Below, in pieces: positions 1 to 7,399 of a stretch of 64,000 bases of DNA; positions within the stretch are counted from its first letter, which is position 1, and each line of letters opens with the position of its first letter. The translations under genes were made by a program, and so were the position numbers. The DNA is taken from NCBI RefSeq assembly GCF_000938305.1, contig NZ_JYMT01000004.1:372001-436000 (forward strand), read 5' to 3'. The stretch comes from Bradyrhizobium sp. LTSP885 (GTDB lineage: Bacteria > Pseudomonadota > Alphaproteobacteria > Rhizobiales > Xanthobacteraceae). Under the pieces are notes generated by a model, which was not told the DNA's origin, made no database searches, and saw only the letters and a program-made list of their open reading frames with translations.

Positions 1-2
1 CA

Positions 3-773
3 GTCAAGGCCGATACGGCGCCGGAATCGACGCTCGAGCGCATCAAGAAGAGCGGCGCGCTGCGGGTCGCCGTGATCGTCGGCCAGGAGCCTTACTTCCA
101 TAAGGACCTCGCCAGCGGCCAGTGGTCGGGCGCCTGCATCGACATGGCCAACGACATCGCCTCCAAGCTCGGCGCCAAGGTCGAGACGCTGGAATCCACC
201 TGGGGCAACCAGATCCTCGATCTGCAGGGCGGCAAGGTCGACCTCGCCTTCGCCGTGAACCCGACGCCGGAGCGTTCGCTGGTGATCGACTTCTCCACCC
301 CGATCCTGGTGCATGCCTTCACCGTCATCACCAAGAAGGGCTTTGCCAAGCCGCAGACCTGGGCCGAAATCAACAAGCCCGAGGTGAAGATCGCGGTCGA
401 CATCGGCTCGACGCATGAGCTGATCGCGCGCCGCTACTGCCCGAAGGCGACCATCCTCGGCTTCAAGAACCGCGACGAGGCGATCCTGGCGGTCGCCACC
501 GGCCGTGCCGACTGCAACGTGTCGCTGGCGGTGCTCGCGGTGTCGACGCTGAAGAAGAACCCCAATCTCGGCGAACTCGCGATCCCGCGCCCGCTGCTGA
601 CGCTGCCGACCAACATGGGCATCCGCGCCGAGTCCGATCGCCGCTACAAGGATTTCCTCAGCGCCTGGGCCGACTACAACCGCACCCTCGGCCAGACCCG
701 CGAATGGATGCTGAAGGGCTTTGAGGCGGTTGGCCTCGCCCCGGACGACATCCCGCCCGAAGTGCAGTTCTGA
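3..773 (+). CDS. Polar amino acid ABC transporter, periplasmic solute-binding protein (5' truncated)
   Basis: The reading frame is open from the window edge, so the start and signal peptide lie outside; about 256 residues are visible. The protein is of the family 3 extracellular solute-binding type (glutamine/lysine-arginine-ornithine binding fold). Visible features are an N-terminal GALRVAVIVGQEPYF strand, a hinge stretch near DIGSTHELIARRYCPKA and the repeat-like DEAILAVATGRADC segment that lines the ligand pocket in this family. It delivers an amino acid or small cation-like substrate to the permease and ATPase encoded directly downstream. The three genes are tightly packed and co-oriented, so one operon is very likely. 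The substrate cannot be read from the sequence. Confidence 0.88.
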   Translation, partial: VKADTAPESTLERIKKSGALRVAVIVGQEPYFHKDLASGQWSGACIDMANDIASKLGAKVETLESTWGNQILDLQGGKVDLAFAVNPTPERSLVIDFSTPILVHAFTVITKKGFAKPQTWAEINKPEVKIAVDIGSTHELIARRYCPKATILGFKNRDEAILAVATGRADCNVSLAVLAVSTLKKNPNLGELAIPRPLLTLPTNMGIRAESDRRYKDFLSAWADYNRTLGQTREWMLKGFEAVGLAPDDIPPEVQF

Positions 774-783
774 CGCCGCGCCG

Positions 784-1446
784 ATGTACGTCTGGGATTT
801 CGCGGCGCTCAAGCCCTACTGGCCCCTGATCTGGCAGGGCCTGCTGGTCACCATCTTCTATACGGTGACAACCGTGGCCGCGGGGCTCGTGATCGGGCTC
901 GTCGTCGGCATCCTGCGCACCAATTCGCCGCGCTGGATCACGATGCCGCTACGCTTCTACATCGAAGTGTTCCGCTGCACCCCGTTGCTGGTGCAGCTGG
1001 TCTGGGTCTACTACGCCCTGCCCGTGCTGATCGGCGTCGACATGTCGCCGGCGATGGCCTGCTTCGTGACGCTCTCGCTCTACGCCGGCTCGTTCTACGC
1101 GGAGATCTTCCGCGGCGGCATCGAGGCCGTCGATAAAGGCCAGTGGGAGGCCGGGCGCGCCATCGGCATGCGCCGTGGCAAGATTTTTCGGCGCATCGTG
1201 CTGCCACAGGCGATCCAGGTGATGATCCCCTCCTTCATCAACCAGACCATCATGCAACTGAAGAACACCTCGCTGGTCTCGGTGGTCGCGGTCGGCGACC
1301 TGCTCTACCAGGGCTCGGTGATCACGGCGACGAGCTACCGGCCGCTCGAGGTCTACTCAACGATCGCGGTGCTGTATTTCGTGGTGCTGTTTCCGCTCAC
1401 CCTGGTCGCCGACCAGATCGAGCTCAAGCTGGGAGCGCACCGATGA
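784..1446 (+). CDS. Polar amino acid ABC transporter permease (HisM/GlnP family)
   Basis: This 220-aa inner-membrane permease starts with [19 protein letters not shown], 10 bases after the binding-protein stop. It has about five hydrophobic segments and the family's ABC-contact EAA loop, seen as [20 protein letters not shown], followed by the conserved [18 protein letters not shown] stretch. Length and motifs match the HisMQ/GlnP one-component permeases that form homodimers when no second permease gene is present, as here. The stop overlaps the next start as ATGA, which indicates translational coupling to the ATPase. A longer in-frame opening upstream overlaps the binding-protein gene and is not needed. 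Confidence 0.92.
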   Translation: MYVWDFAALKPYWPLIWQGLLVTIFYTVTTVAAGLVIGLVVGILRTNSPRWITMPLRFYIEVFRCTPLLVQLVWVYYALPVLIGVDMSPAMACFVTLSLYAGSFYAEIFRGGIEAVDKGQWEAGRAIGMRRGKIFRRIVLPQAIQVMIPSFINQTIMQLKNTSLVSVVAVGDLLYQGSVITATSYRPLEVYSTIAVLYFVVLFPLTLVADQIELKLGAHR

Positions 1447-2213
1447 CCGCAAACGGCGCGACGCTGGCAGCCAGCAACATCCACAAGGCGTTCGGCGACA
1501 ACCAGGTGCTGAAGGGCGCCTCGCTGTCGGTGGCGCGTGGCGAAGTCGTGACCCTGATCGGCGCCAGCGGAAGCGGCAAGTCGACCTTCCTGCGCTGCCT
1601 CAATCTGCTCGAGATGCCGCAACAGGGCGAGCTTGCGATCGGCACGCATCGCTTCACCTTCGGCACCGGCCTGCGCGCGCCAGCGGACGCACAACTGGCG
1701 CAACTGCGCCAGAACGTCGGCATGGTGTTCCAGCACTTCAACCTGTTCCCACACATGTCGGTGCTGCGCAATCTCACCGAGGGTCCGGTCCAGGTGAAAG
1801 GCCTGTCGCAGGTCGAGGCCGATGCGCTCGGCCGCGACTTACTGGCCAAGGTCGGCCTCGCCGACAAGGCCGACGCTTATCCGAGCCGGCTGTCCGGCGG
1901 CCAGAAGCAGCGCGTCGCGATCGCCCGCGCGCTCGCCATGAAGCCCGACGTGATGCTGTTCGACGAGCCGACCTCCGCGCTCGATCCCGAGCTCGTCGGC
2001 GAAGTGCTCGCCGTGATCCGCAACCTCGCCGCCGAGGGCATGACCATGGTGCTGGTGACACACGAAATGGCCTTTGCCGCCGACGTGTCGAGCCGGGTCG
2101 GCTTCATGAACGACGGCGTCATGGCCGAGGTCGGCACCGCGGACGAGATCATCCGCCAGCCGAAGAGCGAGCGGCTGAAGGCGTTTCTCAGCCGGTTTCA
2201 TGGGGCGGGGTAG
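1443..2213 (+). CDS. Polar amino acid ABC transporter ATP-binding protein
   Basis: This 256-aa ATPase energises the upstream permease. Walker A is GASGSGKST at residues 40-48, followed by the Q-loop ([10 protein letters not shown]), the ABC signature [15 protein letters not shown], Walker [15 protein letters not shown] and an H-loop VTHEM. These are the GlnQ/HisP hallmarks. The start ATG at 1443 overlaps the permease stop by four bases. The gene is the last of the operon; a palindromic repeat follows at once. The specificity lies in the binding protein and is unknown. Confidence 0.94.
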   Translation: MTANGATLAASNIHKAFGDNQVLKGASLSVARGEVVTLIGASGSGKSTFLRCLNLLEMPQQGELAIGTHRFTFGTGLRAPADAQLAQLRQNVGMVFQHFNLFPHMSVLRNLTEGPVQVKGLSQVEADALGRDLLAKVGLADKADAYPSRLSGGQKQRVAIARALAMKPDVMLFDEPTSALDPELVGEVLAVIRNLAAEGMTMVLVTHEMAFAADVSSRVGFMNDGVMAEVGTADEIIRQPKSERLKAFLSRFHGAG

Positions 2214-2218
2214 TTTCC

Positions 2219-2298
2219 GTCATTCCGGGGCACGCGAAGCGTGAACCCGGAATCTCGAGGTTCCGGGTTCGATGCTAACGCAACGCCCCGGAACGACG
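2219..2298. repeat. Palindromic intergenic repeat, GTCATTCCGGGGC family (copy 1)
   Basis: The outer arms are GTCATTCCGGGGC and GCCCCGGAACGAC, with an inner hairpin GAACCCGGAATCTCGAG/TTCCGGGTTC. A second copy with the same arms is at 8905-8986. The fold would be a long stem, and the position just after the ABC operon stop and before a convergent gene end suggests it also acts as a transcription terminator. This is the REP-like type common in Bradyrhizobium genomes (from memory). Confidence 0.85.
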
Positions 2299-2312
2299 GC
2301 GGAGGCGCTGGC

Positions 2313-3461
2313 CTACAACGAGCGCGCGATCAGCAGCTTCATGATCTCGTTGGTGCCGCCGTAGATCTTCTGGATCCGGGAATCGATGAACATCCGCGAG
2401 ATCGGATATTCCTGCATGTAGCCGTAGCCGCCGAACAGTTGCAGGCATTCGTCCGCGGTCTCGACCTGCTTCTGCGAGCACCACCATTTCGCCATCGAGG
2501 CCGTGACGGTGTCGAGGTCGCCGGCGACCAGGCGTTCGACGCACCAGTCGATAAACACGCGCGCGATCATCGCCTCGGTCTTGCGCTCGGCAAGCTTGAA
2601 CGCGGTGTTCTGGAATTCGATCAGCGGCTTGCCGAACGCGGTGCGTTCCTTGGTGTAGTCGGTGGTGATCCGCACCGCGCGCTCCATCGAGGCCACCGCG
2701 CCGACCGCGAGCGACAGCCGCTCCTGCGGCAATTGCTGCATCAACTGCACGAAGCCGTTGCCCTCCTCGTTGCCGAGCAGGTTTTCCGGCGGCACCGTGA
2801 CATTGTCGAAGAACAGCTCCGACGTGTCCGATGCATGCAGCCCGATCTTGTCGAGGTTGCGCCCGCGCCGGTAGCCCTCGGCGCCATCGGTCTCGACCAC
2901 GATCAGCGAAATACCCTTCGACCCTACGCCGCCGGTCCGCGCAACCACGATGACGAGGTCGGCGGCCTGGCCGTTGGTGATGAAGGTCTTCTGGCCATTG
3001 ATGACGTAGGAATTGCCTTGTTTTTTGGCCGTGGTCCTGACCGCCTGCAAATCGGAGCCGGTGCCGGGCTCGGTCATCGCGATGGCGCCGACCATCTCGC
3101 CGGACGCCATCTTCGGCAGCCAGCGTGTCTTCTGCTCCTCCGAGCCGTAATTGACGATGTAATGCGCAACGATCGCACTGTGCACGGAGACGCCGGTGGT
3201 CAACTCCGGCACCGTGCTCTCGAGGTCCTCGAGCACCGCCGCGTCATAGGCGAAGGTGGCGCCGAGGCCGCCATAGGCCTCGGGAACGCTCGTCAGCAGC
3301 GCGCCCATCTCTCCGAGCGCCCGCCACGCCGAGCGGTCGACCAGCTTCTGCGCGCGCCATTTCTCGGCGTGCGGTGCCAGATCCTTGGCGAGGAATTTGC
3401 GAAACTGGTCGCGGAACGTATCCAGCTCCTCGGTCATCCAGGACGATCGGTAGTGCATCAT
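2313..3461 (-). CDS. Acyl-CoA dehydrogenase, long-chain/isovaleryl-type active site
   Basis: This 382-aa FAD-dependent flavoenzyme introduces the alpha-beta double bond in acyl-CoA, the first step of a beta-oxidation round. Visible motifs are the middle-domain MTEPGTGSDLQA and the C-terminal RTAFGKPLIEFQ and IYGGTNEIMK. The position occupied by glutamate in medium-chain enzymes (YEGT) is glycine here; the alternative base of long-chain and isovaleryl enzymes is present as PQERL with E247. That places it in the latter group. It is the last gene of a minus-strand set; the SDR stop is 10 bases upstream of its start. Electrons would go to ETF, which is not encoded nearby. Confidence 0.93.
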   Translation of the reverse strand: MMHYRSSWMTEELDTFRDQFRKFLAKDLAPHAEKWRAQKLVDRSAWRALGEMGALLTSVPEAYGGLGATFAYDAAVLEDLESTVPELTTGVSVHSAIVAHYIVNYGSEEQKTRWLPKMASGEMVGAIAMTEPGTGSDLQAVRTTAKKQGNSYVINGQKTFITNGQAADLVIVVARTGGVGSKGISLIVVETDGAEGYRRGRNLDKIGLHASDTSELFFDNVTVPPENLLGNEEGNGFVQLMQQLPQERLSLAVGAVASMERAVRITTDYTKERTAFGKPLIEFQNTAFKLAERKTEAMIARVFIDWCVERLVAGDLDTVTASMAKWWCSQKQVETADECLQLFGGYGYMQEYPISRMFIDSRIQKIYGGTNEIMKLLIARSL

Positions 3462-3471
3462 TGCCCCGCTA

Positions 3472-4299
3472 TCAGATCAAAAGACCGCCGCCGGCGACGA
3501 TCACCTGACCGCTGATGTAGTTCGATTCCGGCGAACAAAACAGATAGACCGCGTCCGCCGCCTCCTCCGGCGTGCCGCCGCGGCCGAGCGGGATCATCCG
3601 GCCCATCGCTTCCAGCATCTGCGGCTGCACGCCGACCTTGATGTCGCGGCCGGCGACGTCGATGGTTGTCTGCTGCGCCTCGATCGGCTGGGTCAGGCGG
3701 GTGTTGATCAGCCCGAAGGCGACGCAATTGACGTTGACCTTGTAGCGGCCCCACTCCTTGCACATGGTGCGCGTCAGCCCGATCAGCGACGCCTTCGCCG
3801 AGGAATAGCTCGCCTGCCCGGCATTGCCGTAAAGGCCCGCGATCGAGGAGATGTTGACGACTTTTCGAAATACCTCGCGGCCGGCCTCGGCTTCCTTCTT
3901 CGCCATCACCCGGATCGGCTCCGACGCCGCGCGTAGCAGACGGAAGGGTGCGACGAGATGGACGTCGAGCATCGCCTGGAACTGCTCGTCGCTCATCTTC
4001 TGGATCGTCGAGTCCCAGGTGTAGCCGGCATTGTTGACGATGATGTCGAGACCGCCGAAGCGATCGATCGCCGTGCCCACGAAACGATCGGCGAAGCCCG
4101 CCTCAGTGACGCTGCCATTGACCGCGACAGCCTCGCCGCCCGTGGCCTTGATCTCGGCCACGACGGCGTCGCCCGGCTCGGCATCGAGATCGTTGACCAC
4201 GACACGCGCACCCTCACTCGCAAGCTTCAGCGCAATCGCCCGCCCGATGCCGCGGCCCGAACCGGAGACGAGCGCGACTTTGCCTTTTAGTTTCGACAT
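3472..4299 (-). CDS. SDR-family oxidoreductase, probable 3-hydroxyacyl-CoA dehydrogenase
   Basis: A classical short-chain dehydrogenase of 275 aa. The cofactor loop is GSGRGIG at residues 13-19, the NNAG motif is at about 89-92, and the catalytic set is S151/S152, Y165 and K169 (YSSAK). D37 after the second strand favours NAD over NADP. The setting between an acyl-CoA dehydrogenase and MaoC hydratases suggests that it oxidises the 3-hydroxyacyl-CoA intermediate, replacing the usual FadB-type dehydrogenase. The insertion around VMAKKEAEAGREVFRKV is longer than in FabG-like enzymes, as in peroxisomal multifunctional protein-like SDRs. The substrate is inferred from context only. Confidence 0.9.
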   Translation of the reverse strand: MSKLKGKVALVSGSGRGIGRAIALKLASEGARVVVNDLDAEPGDAVVAEIKATGGEAVAVNGSVTEAGFADRFVGTAIDRFGGLDIIVNNAGYTWDSTIQKMSDEQFQAMLDVHLVAPFRLLRAASEPIRVMAKKEAEAGREVFRKVVNISSIAGLYGNAGQASYSSAKASLIGLTRTMCKEWGRYKVNVNCVAFGLINTRLTQPIEAQQTTIDVAGRDIKVGVQPQMLEAMGRMIPLGRGGTPEEAADAVYLFCSPESNYISGQVIVAGGGLLI

Positions 4300-4333
4300 G
4301 GTTTCTCCCTCAAAACAATCTCGGTTGGCTCTG

Positions 4334-4480
4334 CTTCACCTCGCCCCGCCTGCGGGGAGAGGTCGGAACGCATCGCCAGATGCGTTCCGGGTGAGGGGGT
4401 ACAGGTCTCACCGCTTGCAGAGCTCGCGGAAGCAGCCCCTCACCCCAACCCTCTCCCCGCAAGAGCGGGGCGAGGGAGCG
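4334..4480. repeat. Palindromic repeat, CCTCGCCCCGC..GCGGGGCGAGG family (copy 1)
   Basis: The arms CACCTCGCCCCGCCTGCGGG and CCGCAAGAGCGGGGCGAGGG flank inner hairpins (GGAACGCATCGCCAGATGCGTTCC) and a CCCTCACCCCAACCCTCTCC block. The same components recur at 49616-49757, and a short fragment lies near 53086-53110. It lies between the SDR and MaoC genes of one apparent minus-strand operon, so it may weaken or process that transcript. Confidence 0.85.
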
Positions 4481-4514
4481 CAGTCCCGTTGCGGTCGCAG
4501 CACGGCTCGCCGCG

Positions 4515-4922
4515 CTACACCGCGATAACAGCTTCGCCGGCGAGCTTGACCTCGCCGTTCTGGTCTTTTGTCGTGAGCGCAAGCTTCACGCGTTTCTCAC
4601 CGCCCTGCTCCATCAGCTCAGTCACAACGCCTTCGCAGGTCAGCTTGGCCCCGAGCTGCGTGATCGCAGCAAACCGCGTCGAGAACGAGCGGATGCGCGA
4701 TGGCGCGACGGCATCCGTCAGCGCCTGGCCGAGATAGCCCATCACAAGCATGCCGTGCGAGAACACGTCGGGGAATCCGGCGGCCTTCGCGAAGTCGAGA
4801 TCGACATGGATCGGATTGTGGTCGCCGGAAGCGCCGCAATACAGTGCGAGGCGATGCCGGGTGATCGCGGGAAACTTCTTGTGGACGAGGCGTTCGTCGA
4901 TTGATGGAGAGTTGGCGCTCAT
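4515..4922 (-). CDS. MaoC-family (R)-enoyl-CoA hydratase subunit
   Basis: This 135-aa hot-dog-fold protein carries the hydratase-2 motif ASGDHNPIHVD with catalytic D34 and H39, then the SHGMLVMGYLGQAL helix. It would hydrate a trans-2-enoyl-CoA made by the acyl-CoA dehydrogenase. The start overlaps the stop of the upstream MaoC-N gene by four bases (ATGA), which is strong evidence for a coupled pair forming one heterodimer, as in two-chain hydratases such as HadAB or the steroid side-chain hydratases. It carries the only complete hydratase-2 motif of the two. Confidence 0.9.
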   Translation of the reverse strand: MSANSPSIDERLVHKKFPAITRHRLALYCGASGDHNPIHVDLDFAKAAGFPDVFSHGMLVMGYLGQALTDAVAPSRIRSFSTRFAAITQLGAKLTCEGVVTELMEQGGEKRVKLALTTKDQNGEVKLAGEAVIAV

Positions 4923-5347
4923 GACGGCCTCGCATTGCGCACCACGATGGTGCGTGAGGTGTCGGCGACGTGAGCGCCGTTCTGGTTGGTGACCGCGGTC
5001 TCGACCACGATCAGCGTCATCGCCCCGCCCTTCTTGTCGGTAACACTTTCGACGCGGGACCTGAAGGTCAGCGTGTCGCCGACGACAACGGGCGCGTGAT
5101 AGTCGAACCGCTGCTCGCCATGCAGCACCCGGGCGAGATCGATGTCGAGCGCGTTGAGGAATTCGAACGCATCAGGTGCGTCCATCATCTCCAGGCAGAA
5201 CAGATAGGTCGGCGGCACCGGCGCCGCCTCATTGCGATAGACCGGATTGCGCTCGCCGAGCGTATCGAGGAAGAAGCGCAGACGCCCCGGCTCGACGCGC
5301 GCGGTGACGGGCGTAAACATGCGCCCGACGGCGGATTGATCGGCCAT
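4919..5347 (-). CDS. MaoC N-terminal-type dehydratase/hydratase partner subunit
   Basis: A 142-aa protein of the FAS1-dehydratase-like/MaoC_N type (QSAVGRMFTPVTARVEPGRL, NPVYRNE, PPTYLFCLEMM, VLHGEQRFDYHAPVVVGDTL). Such half-size proteins lack the catalytic Asp-His pair and dimerise with a catalytic MaoC subunit. The gene immediately downstream overlaps it and supplies that subunit. Its stop-to-start overlap and its place between thiolase and hydratase put it in the same minus-strand operon. Whether it contributes an overhanging segment for bulky acyl chains, as in known heteromeric hydratases, is inference. Confidence 0.86.
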   Translation of the reverse strand: MADQSAVGRMFTPVTARVEPGRLRFFLDTLGERNPVYRNEAAPVPPTYLFCLEMMDAPDAFEFLNALDIDLARVLHGEQRFDYHAPVVVGDTLTFRSRVESVTDKKGGAMTLIVVETAVTNQNGAHVADTSRTIVVRNARPS

Positions 5348-5356
5348 GGTCTGCCC

Positions 5357-6541
5357 TCAGACACGTTCGTACAGCGTCACGACGCAAGCGCCGCCGAGGC
5401 CGAGATTGTGCTGCAGGCCGAGCCGCGCGCCCTCGACCTGGGTGGTCGCAGCGGTGCCGCGCAGCTGCCGCGTCAGTTCGTAGCACTGCGCGAGACCAGT
5501 GGCGCCGAGCGGATGGCCCTTCGACAGCAAGCCGCCGGACGGATTGGTCACGATCCTGCCGCCATAGGTGTTGTCGCCATCGTCGATGAAGCGCGCCGCC
5601 TCGCCCTCGCCGCACAGGCCAAGCCCCTCATAGGTGATGAGCTCATTGTGCGCGAAACAATCGTGCAGCTCGACGACGTCGAGGTCGTCAGGGCCGATGC
5701 CGGCGGTCTCATAGACCTTCCTGGCGGCCTCATGCGTCATGTCGTAGCCGACCACCTGCATCATGTCGCGGGCACCGAAGGTCGACGGCGTGTCCGTCGT
5801 CATCGCCTGCGCGGCGATTCTGACCTGCTTGTTGAGGCCGTGCTGGTCGGCGAATTTCTCCGACACCAGGATCGCCGCGGCGCCGCCGCAGGTCGGCGGG
5901 CATGCCATCAGCCGCGTCATGACGCCCGGCCAGATCACCTGATCGTTCATGACGTCGTCGGCGGTGACTTCTTTCCGGAACAGCGCCAGCGGATTGTTCT
6001 TGGCATGCCGGCTGGCTTTCGCCCGTACCTTGGCAAACGCGGTCAGCGGCGTGCCGTATTTTGTCATATGGCTGAGGCCCGCGCCGCCGAAATAGCGCAG
6101 CGCCAGCGGCACGCCGGGCGCATCGACCAGCTTGTCCGCCGCCGCGTCGAAATCGTCAAAGGCGCTGGGACGATCGGTGAAGACGGCCCCTAATGCGCCC
6201 GGCTTCATCTGCTCGAAGCCGAGCGCCATCACGCAATCGGCCGCACCTGATTCAATCGCCTGCCGCGCCAGGAACAGTGCCGTCGACCCGGTCGAGCAGT
6301 TGTTGTTGACGTTGACGATCGGGATGCCGGTCATGCCGACCGGATAGAGCGCACGCTGTCCGCAGGTGGAGTCGCCATAGACATAGCCGACATAAGCCTG
6401 CTGCACACGGCCGTAATCGAGCCCCGCATCTGATAGCGCGAGCTTCGCCGCTTCCGCCCCCATCACGTGATACGGCGCATTGGCGCCCGGCTTGACGAAC
6501 GGAATCATGCCGACCCCGGCCACATAGGTGCGTGACGTCAT
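5357..6541 (-). CDS. Thiolase-fold acetyl-CoA acyltransferase, SCP-x/lipid-transfer type
   Basis: This 394-aa thiolase-family protein would perform the final carbon-carbon cleavage of the pathway. The nucleophilic cysteine is C82 in VNNNCSTGS, followed by the second-half motifs ELHDCFAHNEL and GGLLSKGHPLGATG. The NNNCSTGS and HDCF spellings are those of SCP2-thiolase/lipid-transfer proteins rather than FadA. It is the first gene of the minus-strand operon, with a good ribosome site (GGAGG, spaced 7 bases) and the 14-bp palindrome 37 bases upstream. Chain-length preference cannot be told. Confidence 0.92.
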   Translation of the reverse strand: MTSRTYVAGVGMIPFVKPGANAPYHVMGAEAAKLALSDAGLDYGRVQQAYVGYVYGDSTCGQRALYPVGMTGIPIVNVNNNCSTGSTALFLARQAIESGAADCVMALGFEQMKPGALGAVFTDRPSAFDDFDAAADKLVDAPGVPLALRYFGGAGLSHMTKYGTPLTAFAKVRAKASRHAKNNPLALFRKEVTADDVMNDQVIWPGVMTRLMACPPTCGGAAAILVSEKFADQHGLNKQVRIAAQAMTTDTPSTFGARDMMQVVGYDMTHEAARKVYETAGIGPDDLDVVELHDCFAHNELITYEGLGLCGEGEAARFIDDGDNTYGGRIVTNPSGGLLSKGHPLGATGLAQCYELTRQLRGTAATTQVEGARLGLQHNLGLGGACVVTLYERV

Positions 6542-6577
6542 TGTTGTCCTCCCGAAGATTACCCGCTGGACCTTTTC

Positions 6578-6591
6578 TTACCCATGGGTAA
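6578..6591. promoter_or_regulatory. Perfect 14-bp palindrome, candidate TetR operator
   Basis: TTACCCATGGGTAA is a perfect palindrome in the divergent promoter between the thiolase and TetR genes, 37 bases upstream of the thiolase start. An extra half-site TTACCC lies at 6559-6564, one phase of 19 bases away. Spacing between divergent genes and a symmetric site are typical of TetR autoregulation. The site includes an in-frame ATG at 6584 that could be mistaken for the regulator's start. Confidence 0.72.
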
Positions 6592-6616
6592 TATATGGGA
6601 CAAGCACCCCGAGTCA

Positions 6617-7399
6617 ATGCGAGACCAATCCGACGACATGGACGCCCGCTCCCCCGCCAATCACCAGTCGCCCTGGCTGCCTTTTGAGACCCGCCGGCGC
6701 GCGCGCGACGAGAAGCGTGAGGCGGTGCTGCGCACGGCCGTCGCACTGTTCCTCGAGCAGGGCTACCACCGCACCACGCTCAACGACGTCGCCGAGCGGC
6801 TGAACATCACCAAGCCCGCGCTCTACAATTATTTCGGCGGCAAGGACGAGATCCTGTTCGAATGCTGGGCGATCGGCAACGAGCGGGTCGACGACTGCAT
6901 CACCGAGATCGCGGCCGGCGGCGGCAAGGGGCTCGACAAGCTGCGCAAGCTGATCGTCCGCTATGCCGAAGTGATGACGACGGACTACGGCAAGAGCCTG
7001 GTCCGCTTCGACGTCCGCGACCTCACCGAGCATAATCGCAAGGTCGTCAACACCGCCAAGAAGAAGATCGACCGTGCCTTCCGCGACTACATCAGCGACG
7101 GGATATCGGACGGCACGATCAAGCCCTGTGACCCGAAACTCTCGGCCTTTGCGATCGCGGGCTCGCTGAACTGGATCGGCCACTGGTTCCAGCCGGGCGG
7201 TCCGATGACCGGAGACGCCGTGGCCGAACAATTCGCGATCCGCCTCACCGAAGGCATCGCCACGCCATCAATGCGAAAGAAGGCGGACAAACCGCCTCGC
7301 AAGGGAAACGCACCAAGGGAGGACGGGAGTGAACATCACGCACGGACTGCGGCGCGCGCTGCAGGTCAATCCAAACGGGCTCGCAGTCGTCTGCGGTGA
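6617..7399 (+). CDS. TetR/AcrR-family transcriptional regulator of the beta-oxidation cluster
   Basis: An N-terminal TetR helix-turn-helix is clear (EAVLRTAVALFLEQGYHRTT, then DVAERLNITKPALYNYFGGK), followed by a ligand-binding domain. The family usually senses an acyl-CoA or other ligand and represses adjacent genes. I place the start at 6617 or 6638 rather than at the first ATG (6584), because that ATG lies inside the palindromic operator. The C-terminal tail (about 45 residues) is basic and low in complexity, and its last 71 bases overlap the start of the ligase gene in another frame. The overlap implies co-transcription with the ligase. The repression role is inferred. Confidence 0.88.
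   Translation: MRDQSDDMDARSPANHQSPWLPFETRRRARDEKREAVLRTAVALFLEQGYHRTTLNDVAERLNITKPALYNYFGGKDEILFECWAIGNERVDDCITEIAAGGGKGLDKLRKLIVRYAEVMTTDYGKSLVRFDVRDLTEHNRKVVNTAKKKIDRAFRDYISDGISDGTIKPCDPKLSAFAIAGSLNWIGHWFQPGGPMTGDAVAEQFAIRLTEGIATPSMRKKADKPPRKGNAPREDGSEHHARTAARAAGQSKRARSRLR

Noticed and set aside
2241..3515. 424-codon plus-strand frame opposite the acyl-CoA dehydrogenase
   Set aside because: It is an antisense shadow of a clear acyl-CoA dehydrogenase; codon bias of the real gene opens the opposite strand.
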